The notes: generated from the sequence alone by a model not told the origin. A DNA stretch of 52,698 nucleotides from an uncultured Clostridia bacterium (GCA_944380775.1 CALWIP010000018.1:1-52698); one strand, 5' to 3'; shown: positions 16,647-25,002, counted from the stretch's first letter. Translations and numbers: made by a program.

Positions 16647-18212
16647 CTAGCCCTTGCGGTGGAGGACCGGCTCGAGGCGGCGGCCGGAGAGCGGCTGGTC
16701 GCTGGGGCGCTGCTTGGCCGCGTGCGACGGGATGAACCGCTGCGGCGGGGCCTTGGGCGGCGCGGGCTGCGGCGCCTGCGCGCGGATGGCGTCCTCCGTA
16801 GAGCGGCGGCGCGGCATGTCTGCCGGCTTTTCCGCGGGGGTTCTGGGAAGGTTTTTCACGGGGTTTTTCTCATGGTTTTCGTGGGGTTTTTTCACCGGGT
16901 TTTCCCGGCCTTTTTCCACAGGATGCTCCGGATTCTTTTTCGCCGGGTTTTTCCGGGAAATGTTCGAAGGATGCGCTTGGCTCTTTTTTCCGGGATCCCC
17001 GTGGGGATGTTTCGCGGGATTTTCGCCGGGATTTTCGCGGCTTTTTTTCGCGGGATTTTCCTGCGGGCGGTTGGCGGCCGCGAGGGGTTCGAGGGGAGGC
17101 GTTTCGCGCGCGGGGACGCAGCGGCCGGTCAGGGATTCGATGCCGGAGAGGTAGGGGCGCTCGTCGGCGGCGCAAAAAGAGACGGCGACGCCGCTGAGGC
17201 CGGCGCGTCCGGTGCGGCCGATGCGGTGGACATACGTTTCGGGGATATTGGGCAAATCATAATTGAAAACATGGGAAAGTTCCTCGATGTCGAGGCCGCG
17301 GGCGGCGATATCGGTGGCGACGAGCACGCGCAGCGCGCGGGATTTAAACGAAGCGAGGGCGCGCTGGCGGGCTCCCTGGGATTTGTCGCCGTGGATGGCG
17401 AGGGCGGGGATGCCGGCGCGGGAGAGATGCCGCGCGACGCGGTCGGCGCCGTGTTTGGTGCGGGTAAAGACCAGCGCGGAGGTGACGGCGGGGTCGCGGA
17501 GCAAGTGGATGAGCAGGGGGCTTTTCTCCGGCTTTTCCACAAAATAAACGCATTGGGCGATCTTCTCGACGGGCGTGGCCTGGGGGGCGGCGCTGGCGCG
17601 CACGGGGCGGGTGAGCAGCGACGACGCGAGCTTGCGGATTTCCTCTGGCATGGTGGCGGAAAACAGCATGGTTTGTTTTTCCCGGGGGAGCACGGCGAGC
17701 AGGCGTTTGACGTCGGGCCAGAAGCCCATGTCGAGCATGCGGTCCGCTTCGTCGAGGACGAAGATGCCGACGCCGCCGAACGAAACCAATTTCTGTTGGA
17801 AAAGGTCCCAAAGGCGGCCGGGCGTGGCGACGAGGATGTCGCAGCCGGCGCGGAGGGCTTCAACCTGCGGGGCCTGCGAGACGCCGCCGAACACGGCCGT
17901 GCAGCGCAGCGGCAGGTGGCGGCCGTAAGCGGCAAAGCTTTCGGCAATTTGCAGCGCAAGCTCGCGCGTGGGCGTCAGCACCAGCGCGTGCGGCAGGCCC
18001 GGTTCCGCCGCCGGGGTCCCCGAAAGCCGTTGCAGCGCCGGAACCGCGAACGCCGCGGTTTTCCCCGTGCCGGTCTGCGCGCAGCCGAGAACATCCCGCC
18101 CGGCCAGCGCCGGCGGGATCGCTTTTTCTTGGATTGGGGAGGGCTTTTCATACTGCTCCTCCCGCAGGGCCTGCAAAATCTCCGGCCGGATCCCCAACTC
18201 TTCAAACCTCAT
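16647..18212 (-). CDS. DEAD-box ATP-dependent RNA helicase with a long repetitive basic tail
   Basis: A 521-residue RNA helicase for structured RNA, ribosome assembly or mRNA decay. The core (about 1-365) has the Q motif, AQTGTGKT (Walker A), VLDEADRML (DEAD), SAT, and HRIGRTGRAG (motif VI). The tail (about 375-521) is low-complexity, Lys/Arg/Pro/Asn-rich, with a loosely repeated Asn-Pro-x-Lys-Lys unit and an Arg-rich end. This is an RNA-binding-type tail but not the RbpA domain of CsdA/DbpA. Start ATG at 18212 (MRFEELGI, the normal beginning for the family). The frame is open for 103 more codons, but only through two repeat units. A promoter at 18583-18611 gives it a leader of about 365 bases. 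Confidence 0.93.
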   Translation of the reverse strand: MRFEELGIRPEILQALREEQYEKPSPIQEKAIPPALAGRDVLGCAQTGTGKTAAFAVPALQRLSGTPAAEPGLPHALVLTPTRELALQIAESFAAYGRHLPLRCTAVFGGVSQAPQVEALRAGCDILVATPGRLWDLFQQKLVSFGGVGIFVLDEADRMLDMGFWPDVKRLLAVLPREKQTMLFSATMPEEIRKLASSLLTRPVRASAAPQATPVEKIAQCVYFVEKPEKSPLLIHLLRDPAVTSALVFTRTKHGADRVARHLSRAGIPALAIHGDKSQGARQRALASFKSRALRVLVATDIAARGLDIEELSHVFNYDLPNIPETYVHRIGRTGRAGLSGVAVSFCAADERPYLSGIESLTGRCVPARETPPLEPLAAANRPQENPAKKSRENPGENPAKHPHGDPGKKSQAHPSNISRKNPAKKNPEHPVEKGRENPVKKPHENHEKNPVKNLPRTPAEKPADMPRRRSTEDAIRAQAPQPAPPKAPPQRFIPSHAAKQRPSDQPLSGRRLEPVLHRKG

Positions 18213-18235
18213 ATTTTCCCCTCTTTTTTTCTTCT

Positions 18236-18580
18236 TTACGCCGCGCCTCCGGCCTCCTGGCGTCGGCCTTCCCGCGCAGGAAAACGGTTCTGTTTCTGCC
18301 CGCGGCCCAACCGGTTGTGAAACACACGCGGCCCGGGTGTCCGCTCCTGCGGAGGGCGCGTCGCGCCTGCGGCCTCCTGGCGTCGGCCTTCCCGCGCAGA
18401 AAAACGGTTCTTGTTGCGCCCGCGAAAAGTCCCGGTTGTGCAACACGCTTTCTCTGTGTCCGCCCCACGGGAGCAGGTTCTTTCTCTCGCGCGGTCTGCG
18501 CGGGCCTTGTTTCGGTAACACCCCGCGCGCGGCGAGGGTGCAGGCTCAGCCTGCCGCGCGGCGTTGGTGCAGGCGTTCAT
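18236..18580 (-). repeat. Intergenic mosaic repeat, locus B (two tandem units plus a third module), deaD-type leader
   Basis: Two direct copies of the main unit (about 18236-18340 and 18355-18450), then the module with CTCCCGTGG, GCGCGAGAGAAAG and GTGTTACCGAAACAAG, ending in a GCAGGCT-C-AGCCTGC hairpin. All are oriented toward the helicase start and lie downstream of its promoter, so they would be transcribed as its 5' leader. The A-rich end is degenerate here (GGCGTAAAGAAGAAAAAAAG) and adjoins the AGAGGGGAAA ribosome-binding region. Confidence 0.75.
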
Positions 18581-18582
18581 AA

Positions 18583-18611
18583 ATTATACCATATTTTTTC
18601 AAAATTGTCAC
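18583..18611 (-). promoter_or_regulatory. Promoter for the DEAD-box helicase
   Basis: GTGACA, 17 bases, TATAAT on the minus strand, also an extended -10 (TGGTATAAT). It is back to back with the marR promoter, one base between their -35 boxes. Confidence 0.75.
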
Positions 18612-18612
18612 C

Positions 18613-18641
18613 TTGACCGGCGGCGGCAGGGCCGGTAAAAT
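18613..18641 (+). promoter_or_regulatory. Promoter for the MarR gene
   Basis: TTGACC, 17 bases, TAAAAT. It points to the MarR gene, which starts about 65 bases downstream of the expected transcription start. Confidence 0.65.
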
Positions 18642-18644
18642 ATC

Positions 18645-18668
18645 ATTATAAAATAAATTTGTTATAAT
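18645..18668. promoter_or_regulatory. Candidate MarR operator (inverted repeat)
   Basis: ATTATAA, 10 bases, TTATAAT: a perfect 7-base inverted repeat just downstream of the marR -10. MarR dimers typically bind such AT-rich palindromes and repress their own gene. Binding by this MarR is inferred. Confidence 0.5.
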
Positions 18669-18712
18669 TTAAATGGATTTCCCGGGGGAACCGGGGGCAA
18701 AGGGGGCGGAGC

Positions 18713-19183
18713 ATGGAAGGAGAAACCATCAACCTGCCGAGGGATATCCTCAACGAGCTGCACGAGATTGAGGCGCGGGCCGCCGCGCTGGTGCTGCCGT
18801 TTTACAAGCCCTACGGCCTGACGCTTTTGCAGACGCGCGCCCTTGTGGAGATTGCGCGGTCAGAGCCTACGGCGGTGTGCAGCCTGGCGGCGCGGCTGGG
18901 CATGGCCGCGCCGAACGCGTCTATCCTTGCGAAACGGCTGGCGCAGGACGGGTTTGTCCGGCGCGGGCGCGCCGCCGGGGACGAACGCCGCGTCGAGATT
19001 ACCCTCACGCCGCGCGGCCGCGACGTGCTGCGCGCCGCCGGGGACGCCGTCTCCGCGCACTACGCGCCCATGTTGGCGCAGGTCCCTGCACAGGAGCAGC
19101 GCGAGCTGCTGCGCGGCTTGGCCCAGCTCAGGGATTTGCTCGGCCGCCTGACGCCGCCAGGCTTTGAGGAAACCAGAACCTAG
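18713..19183 (+). CDS. MarR-family transcriptional regulator
   Basis: A 156-residue winged-helix DNA-binding protein. The core (about 35-120) has the recognition-helix region SLAARLGMAAPNASILAKRL and a wing with RGRAAGDERRVEITLTPRG, the classical MarR wing pattern. N- and C-terminal helices would form the dimer interface. Start ATG at 18713 follows AAGGGGGCGGAGC. An AT-rich palindrome sits in its promoter region and suggests autoregulation. The next gene is ftsH, 321 bases on, separated by two repeat units; whether ftsH is in the same transcript is unclear. The ligand is unknown. Confidence 0.88.
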   Translation: MEGETINLPRDILNELHEIEARAAALVLPFYKPYGLTLLQTRALVEIARSEPTAVCSLAARLGMAAPNASILAKRLAQDGFVRRGRAAGDERRVEITLTPRGRDVLRAAGDAVSAHYAPMLAQVPAQEQRELLRGLAQLRDLLGRLTPPGFEETRT

Positions 19184-19189
19184 GGACGT

Positions 19190-19496
19190 GCGGGAAAGAA
19201 GAAGCTCCCGTGGAGCTGGGTTGTTGTTCGCTGTCCGTTCTCTCGCGCCGGACACCCGGGCCATGTGTGTTGCAACGGGGCCGTGACGCGGGCGCAAAGA
19301 AGACCGTTTTTCTGCGCGGGAAGGCCGTAGGCCGGAGGCGCGACGCGCTCTCCGCAGGAACGGACACCCGGGCCATGTGTGTTGTAACCGGGCCGTGACG
19401 CGGGCGCAACAAGAATTGTTTTATACAAAAGTGAGGCCGACGCCAGGAGGCCGGAGGCGCGACGCGCTCTCCGCAGGAGCGCGACGTAAAAAAAGG
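19190..19496 (+). repeat. Intergenic mosaic repeat, locus C (two tandem units) ending at the ftsH ribosome-binding site
   Basis: Two direct plus-oriented units (about 19240-19360 and 19362-19496) fill the marR-ftsH gap. Both contain GACACCCGGGCCATGTGTG, followed by a GTGACGCGGGCGCAA segment. The second ends GCGACGTAAAAAAAGGAGG, which is the ftsH ribosome-binding site. The second copy has drifted to an AT-rich AATTGTTTTATACAAAAG where other copies keep GAACCGTTTT. Confidence 0.75.
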
Positions 19497-19504
19497 AGGA
19501 AAAG

Positions 19505-21328
19505 ATGTTAGAGAGGAACCGGACGCCGAAAAAATCGTTTTGGGTTTATTGCGTGATTGCGGTCGTTGTGGTGATGCTGCTGAATTCGCTGTTTTTCCCG
19601 AATCTCATGCAACCGCAGGAATCGAGCTATACGCAGTTTGTCCGCAGCGTAGAGGCGGGCGACGTCGTGATGGTCGAGCTGCAGGACCAAGAGATCGGTT
19701 ATGCCGTGCGCGACGGGGAACGGGTGCGGGTGTACGTCACCGGCAACCCCAACGACCCGAACCTGGTGCAGCGCCTGCTGGACGCGGAAGTGGAGTTCGG
19801 GCAGGTTGTGCCAAAGGAGATGTCCCCGCTGCTGAGCTTTTTGCTCACCTGGGCGCTGCCGTTCGCCATGTTCGCGGGGGTTTGGTACTTGTTCTCGCGC
19901 ATGATGCAGAAAAAGATGGGCGGCGGCAACGCCATGCAGTTCGGCAAAAGCAACGCCAAGGTCTACGTCGCCGCGCAGACCGGCAAAACCTTCGCCGACG
20001 TCGCCGGGGAAGACGAGGCGAAAGAAGCCCTCAAGGAAATTGTCGATTTCCTGCACGACCCCAAGAAATATGAGCGCATCGGCGCAACCATGCCGAAAGG
20101 CGCGCTGCTGGTCGGCCCTCCCGGCACGGGCAAAACGCTGCTCGCCAAAGCCGTCGCCGGGGAGGCCAAGGTCCCGTTTTTCTCCATCTCCGGGTCTGAA
20201 TTCGTCGAGATGTTCGTCGGCATGGGCGCGGCCAAGGTTCGGGACCTGTTCAAGCAGGCCGAGGAAAAAGCCCCTTGCATCGTGTTTATTGACGAGATCG
20301 ACACCATCGGCAAAAAACGCGACGGCGCGGCCGGGTTCGGCGGCAACGACGAGCGCGAACAGACCCTCAACCAGCTGCTCACGGAAATGGACGGCTTCGA
20401 CGGCCGCAAAGGCGTCGTCATCCTCGCCGCCACCAACCGCCCCGAAACCCTCGACAAAGCCCTGCTGCGCCCCGGCCGCTTTGACCGCCGCATCCCGGTG
20501 GAACTGCCGGACCTCGCCGGGCGCGAAGCCATCTTGCGCGTCCACGCCAAGGACGTCCGCATGGAACCCGGCGCCGACTTCAACGCCATCGCCCGCGCGA
20601 CGGCGGGCGCTTCCGGCGCGGAACTCGCCAATATCATCAACGAAGCGGCGCTGCGCGCCGTCCGCCTTGGCCGCGACGCCGTAACCCAGGAAGACCTCGA
20701 AGAATCCGTCGAAGTCATCCTCGCGGGCTACCAGCGCAAAAACGCCGTCATCGCCCCGGACGAAAAGAAACGCATCGCCTACCATGAGATCGGCCACGCG
20801 CTCGTGGCGGCCATGCAGAGCCATTCCGCCCCCGTTGCCAAGATTACCATCGTGCCGCGCACGTCCGGCGCGCTCGGCTACACCATGCAGGTGGAAGAAG
20901 GCGAGCGCGTGCTGCTCACGCAGGAAGAACTGTTCCAGAAAATCGCGACGCTCACGGGCGGCCGCGCCGCGGAAGAACTCGTGTTCCATTCCGCAAGCTC
21001 CGGCGCTTCCAACGACATTGAACAGGCCACCAAGCTCAGCCGCGCGATGGTCACGCGCTACGGCATGAGCGGGACGTTCGATATGACCGCCCTCGAAACC
21101 GTCTCGAACCAGTACCTCGGCGGCGACGCGTCGCTCGCCTGCTCGCCGGAAACCGCCGCGCAGGTGGACCGCGAGGTTGTGGAAACCATCAAGGAGGCGC
21201 ACGCCACGGCCCGCCGCATCCTCGAAGGCCAGCGCGAAGCCCTGGACCGCCTCGCCGCGTACCTGCTGGAAAAGGAGACCATCACCGGCGCGGAATTTAT
21301 GGAAATTCTCGGCAAAAAGCAGGCCTGA
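19505..21328 (+). CDS. ftsH: ATP-dependent zinc metalloprotease FtsH
   Basis: Membrane-anchored AAA+ protease, 607 residues, that degrades misfolded or regulatory membrane and cytosolic proteins. Two transmembrane segments frame a small extracytoplasmic domain ([19 protein letters not shown] near 14-32; [18 protein letters not shown] near 117). The AAA domain has GPPGTGKT (204-211), VFIDEIDTI and GRFDRR. The protease domain has the zinc site HEIGH (427-431). Length is normal. Start ATG at 19505 follows AAAGGAGGAAAAG, supplied by the repeat edge. It follows marR but with a 321-base gap. Confidence 0.96.
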   Translation: MLERNRTPKKSFWVYCVIAVVVVMLLNSLFFPNLMQPQESSYTQFVRSVEAGDVVMVELQDQEIGYAVRDGERVRVYVTGNPNDPNLVQRLLDAEVEFGQVVPKEMSPLLSFLLTWALPFAMFAGVWYLFSRMMQKKMGGGNAMQFGKSNAKVYVAAQTGKTFADVAGEDEAKEALKEIVDFLHDPKKYERIGATMPKGALLVGPPGTGKTLLAKAVAGEAKVPFFSISGSEFVEMFVGMGAAKVRDLFKQAEEKAPCIVFIDEIDTIGKKRDGAAGFGGNDEREQTLNQLLTEMDGFDGRKGVVILAATNRPETLDKALLRPGRFDRRIPVELPDLAGREAILRVHAKDVRMEPGADFNAIARATAGASGAELANIINEAALRAVRLGRDAVTQEDLEESVEVILAGYQRKNAVIAPDEKKRIAYHEIGHALVAAMQSHSAPVAKITIVPRTSGALGYTMQVEEGERVLLTQEELFQKIATLTGGRAAEELVFHSASSGASNDIEQATKLSRAMVTRYGMSGTFDMTALETVSNQYLGGDASLACSPETAAQVDREVVETIKEAHATARRILEGQREALDRLAAYLLEKETITGAEFMEILGKKQA

Positions 21329-21350
21329 CGCCGCAGCAGCGCCCCTGTGC

Positions 21351-21387
21351 AGGCCGCCCGGCTTTGAACGCCGGGCGGCCTTTTCTC
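21351..21387 (+). terminator. Terminator after ftsH
   Basis: AGGCCGCCCGGC / GCCGGGCGGCCT, 12 pairs with a 7-base loop, followed by TTTTCT. Confidence 0.8.
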
Positions 21388-21415
21388 TGCGGGAACTCGA
21401 CGCGGAGGACCGTTT

Positions 21416-21435
21416 TGTGGTATAATACCCGCAGG
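21416..21435 (+). promoter_or_regulatory. First of two identical 20-base promoter-like repeats
   Basis: TGTGGTATAATACCCGCAGG, containing an extended -10 (TGGTATAAT) inside the small palindrome GGTATAATACC. It lies 138 bases upstream of an identical copy, after the ftsH terminator and before the GTPase-nuclease gene. Confidence 0.5.
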
Positions 21436-21449
21436 AAGGCCGCCAAAAA

Positions 21450-21500
21450 CTTCACGGGAGCGACCCCTTTCTCTCGCGCGTGCTGCCGGTTCTTTTTTGC
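21450..21500 (-). repeat. Fragment of the intergenic repeat (third module), locus I
   Basis: CACGGGAGCGACCCCTTTCT followed by CTCGCGCG matches the corresponding module at 48218-48240. It is flanked by the two 20-base promoter-like repeats. Confidence 0.5.
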
Positions 21501-21553
21501 ACACTGCTTCGCGCGCGGCCTGTCCCCCGTATGGGGGGCGTGCCCACCGCAGG

Positions 21554-21573
21554 TGTGGTATAATACCCGCAGG
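21554..21573 (+). promoter_or_regulatory. Second promoter-like repeat, likely promoter of the GTPase-nuclease gene
   Basis: Identical to 21416-21435. The extended -10 would start RNA near 21571, about 50 bases before the ATG at 21620, a normal spacing. Confidence 0.55.
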
Positions 21574-21619
21574 CGCGGGATTGTATGTTTTATCTGCCCG
21601 CATGGAAGGAGGATTTCCC

Positions 21620-24268
21620 ATGGGCCAACCGGCTGGAGAAACAAAGCCGATCAAACGAATCTGTGCGGGCCTGCTGGCCCATGTGGACGCCGGAAAGACC
21701 ACGCTCTCGGAGGCGATGCTCTATGAAGCCGGGGCGCTGCGCCGCCTGGGCCGCGTGGACCACCGCGACGCGTTCCTCGACACCAACGCGCTCGAGCGCG
21801 AACGCGGCATCACCATCTTTTCCAAGCAGGCGCTGCTGCCGCTGCCGCACACGTCCGTCACGCTGCTGGACACGCCCGGCCACGCCGATTTTTCCAGCGA
21901 GATGGAGCGCACGCTGCAAGTGCTGGACTACGCCGTGCTGGTGGTGAGCGGCGTGCAGAGCCACACGCGCACCGTCTGGCGGCTGCTGCGGCGCTACCGG
22001 GCGCCGGTGTTCCTCTTTGTCAACAAAATGGACCTGCCCGGCGCGTCCCGGCGCGAGAGCATGGAAGAGCTGCGCCGCGTCCTTTCGGACCGCTGCGTCG
22101 ACTTCAGCGCCGGCACGGGCGGCAGTTTTTGGGAGGACGTCGCCGAAAACGACGAGGACGCCCTCGCGGAATACCTCGCGCAGGGCAGCGTCTCAGACGC
22201 GCGCCTTGCCGGGATGATCCGCGCGCGGCGGCTGTTCCCGGTGTTTTTCGGTTCCGCGCTCAAATGCGAGGGCGTCGGCCTGCTGCTGCGCGCGCTGGAC
22301 GGCCTCACCTGCGCGCCGGCGTTCCCGCCGGAATTTTCCGCGCGGGTTTATAAAATTATGCGGGACCCGCAGGGCGCGCGCCTGACCTGCCTGAAAGTGA
22401 CCGGCGGCGCGCTGCGCGTGCGCGATTTGCTGCGCGGCGGCGGGGAACCGGGTTGGGAAGAAAAAATCGACCAGATCCGCCTGTATTCGGGCGACAAATA
22501 CCGCGCCGTGCAAGAGGCCCCGGCCGGCACGGTGTGCGCTGTGACGGGCCTGAGCCGCACGCTGCCGGGCATGGGCCTCGGCGCGCTGGAAGCCGCCGCC
22601 GCGCCCGCGCTGGAGCCGGTGCTCGCCTACCGCGTGGAGCTGCCGCCCGGCTGCGACGCCCACGCCGCGCTGCGCAAGCTGGAAGAGCTTGAGGAAGAGG
22701 ACCCCCAGCTGCACATCGCCTGGGACGCGGAGGCCCGCGAAATCCGTTTGCAGCTCATGGGCGAAATCCAGCTCGAGGTGTTGCAGCGCGTCATTGCGGA
22801 ACGCTTCGGGCTGGACGTCTCGTTCGGCGCGGGGCGCATCGTCTACCGCGAAACCATCTCCAACGCCGTGGAGGGCGCGGGGCATTTTGAGCCGCTGCGC
22901 CATTACGCCGAAGTGCACCTGCTGCTGGAACCGGGGCCGCGCGGTTCCGGCATCCAGCTGGCCAGCGCGTGCAGCGAAGACGCGCTCGACCGCAATTGGC
23001 AGCGGCTGATCCTCTCCCACCTGGAAGAATGCGAGCATCCCGGCGTGCTCACCGGCTCGGCCATCACGGACCTCAAGATCACGCTGGTGGCGGGGCGCGC
23101 GCATGTCAAGCACACCGAGGGCGGCGATTTCCGCCAGGCGACGTTCCGCGCGCTGCGCCAGGGCCTGCGGAAGGCGCGCAGCGTGCTGCTGGAGCCGTAC
23201 TACGCGTTCCGGCTGGAAGTCCCCGCGGGGAACGTCGGCCGCGCGATGGCGGACCTGCAGCGCCGCGGCGCGGAATTTTCCCCGCCGGAGCCGCAGGGCG
23301 AGCTCACGCTGCTGCGCGGGAGCGGCCCGGTGTCGGAGCTGCGCGGCTACCAGACGGAGGTGACGGCCTACACGCAGGGCCGCGGGCAATTCCTCTGCGC
23401 GCCGCAGGGATACCGCGAATGCCACGACGCCGCGCGCGTCATCGAGGCCATGGGCTACGACCCGGACCGGGACCTCGCCCACCCGGCGGATTCGGTCTTT
23501 TGCTCGCACGGCGCGGGGTACACCGTCAAATGGGACGAGGCCGGCCGCTACATGCACGTGGACAGCGGCCTGCGTTGGGACGGGCCCGGCGGCGAAGCGC
23601 CGCCGGAGCGCCCCGCCGCGCCGGCGCGCCGGGACGTGAGCGACGACGAGCTGCGCGCCGTGTTCGAGATGACCTACGGCAAAGCGAAGCGGCCGGAACC
23701 GTTCCGCCGCCCGCGCCGCGAAGAAGCGCCCGCGCCCGCCAAGCGCGCCGCCGTGCTGCCGGAGGGGCCGGAATACCTGCTGGTGGACGGGTATAACCTG
23801 ATTTTTGCGTGGGAGGACCTGAAATCCGTCGCGGACGGGAATGTGGACGCCGCGCGGAAGATCCTGATGGACCGCCTGAGCAATTACCAGGGGTTCAAAA
23901 AATGCGAAGTCATCCTCGTGTTTGACGCGTACCGCGTGCCGCGGGGCGTGCGCGAGGTGACGCGGTACCACAACATCTACGTCGTTTACACGAAAGAGGC
24001 CGAGACGGCCGATTCCTACATTGAAAAAGCGACGTATGAAATCGGCCGCCGCCACCGCGTGCGCGTGGCGACCTCCGACAACCTCGAACAGCTCATCATC
24101 CTCGGGCACGGCGCGCTGCGCATTTCGGCGCGGGCCTTCCGCGAAGAACTGGAGGAAGCGGAGCAGCGCATCCGCGCGCTGGCGGAGGAGAACCGCCGCA
24201 AAAACCGGATGCCGTTTACGCCGCAGGCGCGCGGCGGAAAGGAAGGGGACCCATGCAGCAAGGGATGA
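21620..24268 (+). CDS. TetM/EF-G-like ribosomal GTPase fused to a C-terminal NYN (YacP/Rae1-type) ribonuclease domain
   Basis: An 882-residue two-part protein. The N-terminal ~650 residues are a translation-factor GTPase of the TetM/TetO branch of EF-G: G1 AHVDAGKTT (20-28), G3 DTPGHADF (84-91), G4 NKMD (135-138), then domain II, domain III, an EF-G domain IV-like region (RIVYRETISNAVEGAGHF near 407) and domain V. A linker rich in Pro, Ala, Arg and Glu (about 650-715) leads to a NYN/PIN-like nuclease domain (about 717-860) with acidic residues at VDGYN (Asp723), VFDAY (Asp769), ADSYIEKA (Asp798) and TSDNLEQ (Asp820). True TetM ends near residue 640. Rae1 (YacP) is known to cleave mRNA in the ribosomal A site, and TetM-like GTPases bind there, so targeted A-site cleavage or ribosome rescue is plausible. 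Drug resistance is not implied. Start ATG at 21620 follows AAGGAGGATTTCCC. It overlaps cobO by 16 bases. Confidence 0.9.
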   Translation: MGQPAGETKPIKRICAGLLAHVDAGKTTLSEAMLYEAGALRRLGRVDHRDAFLDTNALERERGITIFSKQALLPLPHTSVTLLDTPGHADFSSEMERTLQVLDYAVLVVSGVQSHTRTVWRLLRRYRAPVFLFVNKMDLPGASRRESMEELRRVLSDRCVDFSAGTGGSFWEDVAENDEDALAEYLAQGSVSDARLAGMIRARRLFPVFFGSALKCEGVGLLLRALDGLTCAPAFPPEFSARVYKIMRDPQGARLTCLKVTGGALRVRDLLRGGGEPGWEEKIDQIRLYSGDKYRAVQEAPAGTVCAVTGLSRTLPGMGLGALEAAAAPALEPVLAYRVELPPGCDAHAALRKLEELEEEDPQLHIAWDAEAREIRLQLMGEIQLEVLQRVIAERFGLDVSFGAGRIVYRETISNAVEGAGHFEPLRHYAEVHLLLEPGPRGSGIQLASACSEDALDRNWQRLILSHLEECEHPGVLTGSAITDLKITLVAGRAHVKHTEGGDFRQATFRALRQGLRKARSVLLEPYYAFRLEVPAGNVGRAMADLQRRGAEFSPPEPQGELTLLRGSGPVSELRGYQTEVTAYTQGRGQFLCAPQGYRECHDAARVIEAMGYDPDRDLAHPADSVFCSHGAGYTVKWDEAGRYMHVDSGLRWDGPGGEAPPERPAAPARRDVSDDELRAVFEMTYGKAKRPEPFRRPRREEAPAPAKRAAVLPEGPEYLLVDGYNLIFAWEDLKSVADGNVDAARKILMDRLSNYQGFKKCEVILVFDAYRVPRGVREVTRYHNIYVVYTKEAETADSYIEKATYEIGRRHRVRVATSDNLEQLIILGHGALRISARAFREELEEAEQRIRALAEENRRKNRMPFTPQARGGKEGDPCSKG

Positions 24269-24774
24269 TCCACCTCTACGTTGGGGACGGCAAGGGGAAA
24301 ACCACCGCCGCCGTGGGCCTGTGCGTGCGCATGGCCGGGGCGGGCGGGCGCGTGGTGTTCGCCCAGTTTCTGAAGGACGCGCGGTCCCACGAGCGGGAAA
24401 TCCTCTCGCGGCTGCCGGAAGTCACGCTCGTGCCCGTGCCGGAGCATGTGAAGTTCACCGCCCGCATGACGCCGGAGGAACGCGCCGAAGCCGCCGCCTT
24501 CTGGGCGCAAACGCTGGAAACAGCCTTCGCCCTCGCGCAGGACGCGGCGCTCCTGGTGCTCGACGAGGCGCTCGACGCCGCGCGCAAGGGCTTTTTCCCC
24601 AAGGAACGCCTGCTGCGCCTGCTGGGGTCGCGCCCGCGTGGGCTGGAAGTGGTCGTCACCGGCCACGCGCCGGACCCCGCCCTGCTCGCCGCCGCCGATT
24701 ACGTCACCATCATGAAAAACGGCAAGCACCCCTATGAAAAAGGCGTCTGCGCCCGCGCCGGAATCGAATTTTAA
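24253..24774 (+). CDS. cobO: Corrinoid adenosyltransferase, CobO/BtuR type
   Basis: Transfers the 5'-deoxyadenosyl group of ATP to Co(I) of corrinoids to make adenosylcobalamin. The 173-residue protein has the P-loop GDGKGKTT (about 11-18), VLDEALDAARKG (Walker B) and the family C-terminal pattern VVTGHAPDPALLAAADYV. Length is normal. The start at 24253 lies inside the end of the GTPase-nuclease gene and follows GGAAAGGAAGGGGACCC; an internal ATG at 24265 is possible. No other cobalamin genes are in the window, so it may serve salvage. Its tie to the fused GTPase gene is through overlap only. Confidence 0.92.
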   Translation: MQQGMIHLYVGDGKGKTTAAVGLCVRMAGAGGRVVFAQFLKDARSHEREILSRLPEVTLVPVPEHVKFTARMTPEERAEAAAFWAQTLETAFALAQDAALLVLDEALDAARKGFFPKERLLRLLGSRPRGLEVVVTGHAPDPALLAAADYVTIMKNGKHPYEKGVCARAGIEF

Positions 24775-24777
24775 TTT

Positions 24778-24976
24778 TTTACCTCGCGCCTGCGGCGGGC
24801 GCGCCGCGCCTTCGGCCTGGCGGCCTTCCCGCACAGCAGAACGGTTCCCGTTGCGCCCGCGAAAAGTCCCGGTTGCGCAACACACATGGCCCGGGTGTCC
24901 TGTGCGAGAAAACTGCCTGCTAACAACAGCACCGCCCCCCGGGAGCGCCTGCGGCGGCGGCCTGCCGCAGGTGTTG
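24778..24976 (-). repeat. Intergenic mosaic repeat, locus D
   Basis: One minus-oriented unit after cobO. It has GAACCGTTCT, TTTTCGCGGGCGCAAC and the GTTGTTAGCAGGCAGTTTTC block, followed by CTCCCGG and a CTGCGGCAGG palindrome. Its A-rich end faces the 3' end of cobO, so it cannot supply a ribosome-binding site here. With the promoter at 24974 it accounts for the whole 305-base gap. Confidence 0.7.
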
Positions 24977-25002
24977 CGGTTTGGAAGGGAATCCGCTATA
25001 AT
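24974..25002 (+). promoter_or_regulatory. Promoter for lipoprotein gene
   Basis: TTGCGG, 17 bases, TATAAT. The -10 is perfect and the start codon is about 70 bases downstream. Confidence 0.7.

Noticed and set aside
18236..18580. CRISPR array
   Set aside because: Repeats are long, few, mosaic and in mixed orientation, without regular spacers or cas genes.
21620..24268. Tetracycline resistance gene
   Set aside because: The GTPase domain is of the TetM branch, but the protein carries a nuclease domain, lies in a housekeeping context with normal base composition, and has no mobile-element or tet leader-peptide features. Resistance cannot be claimed.
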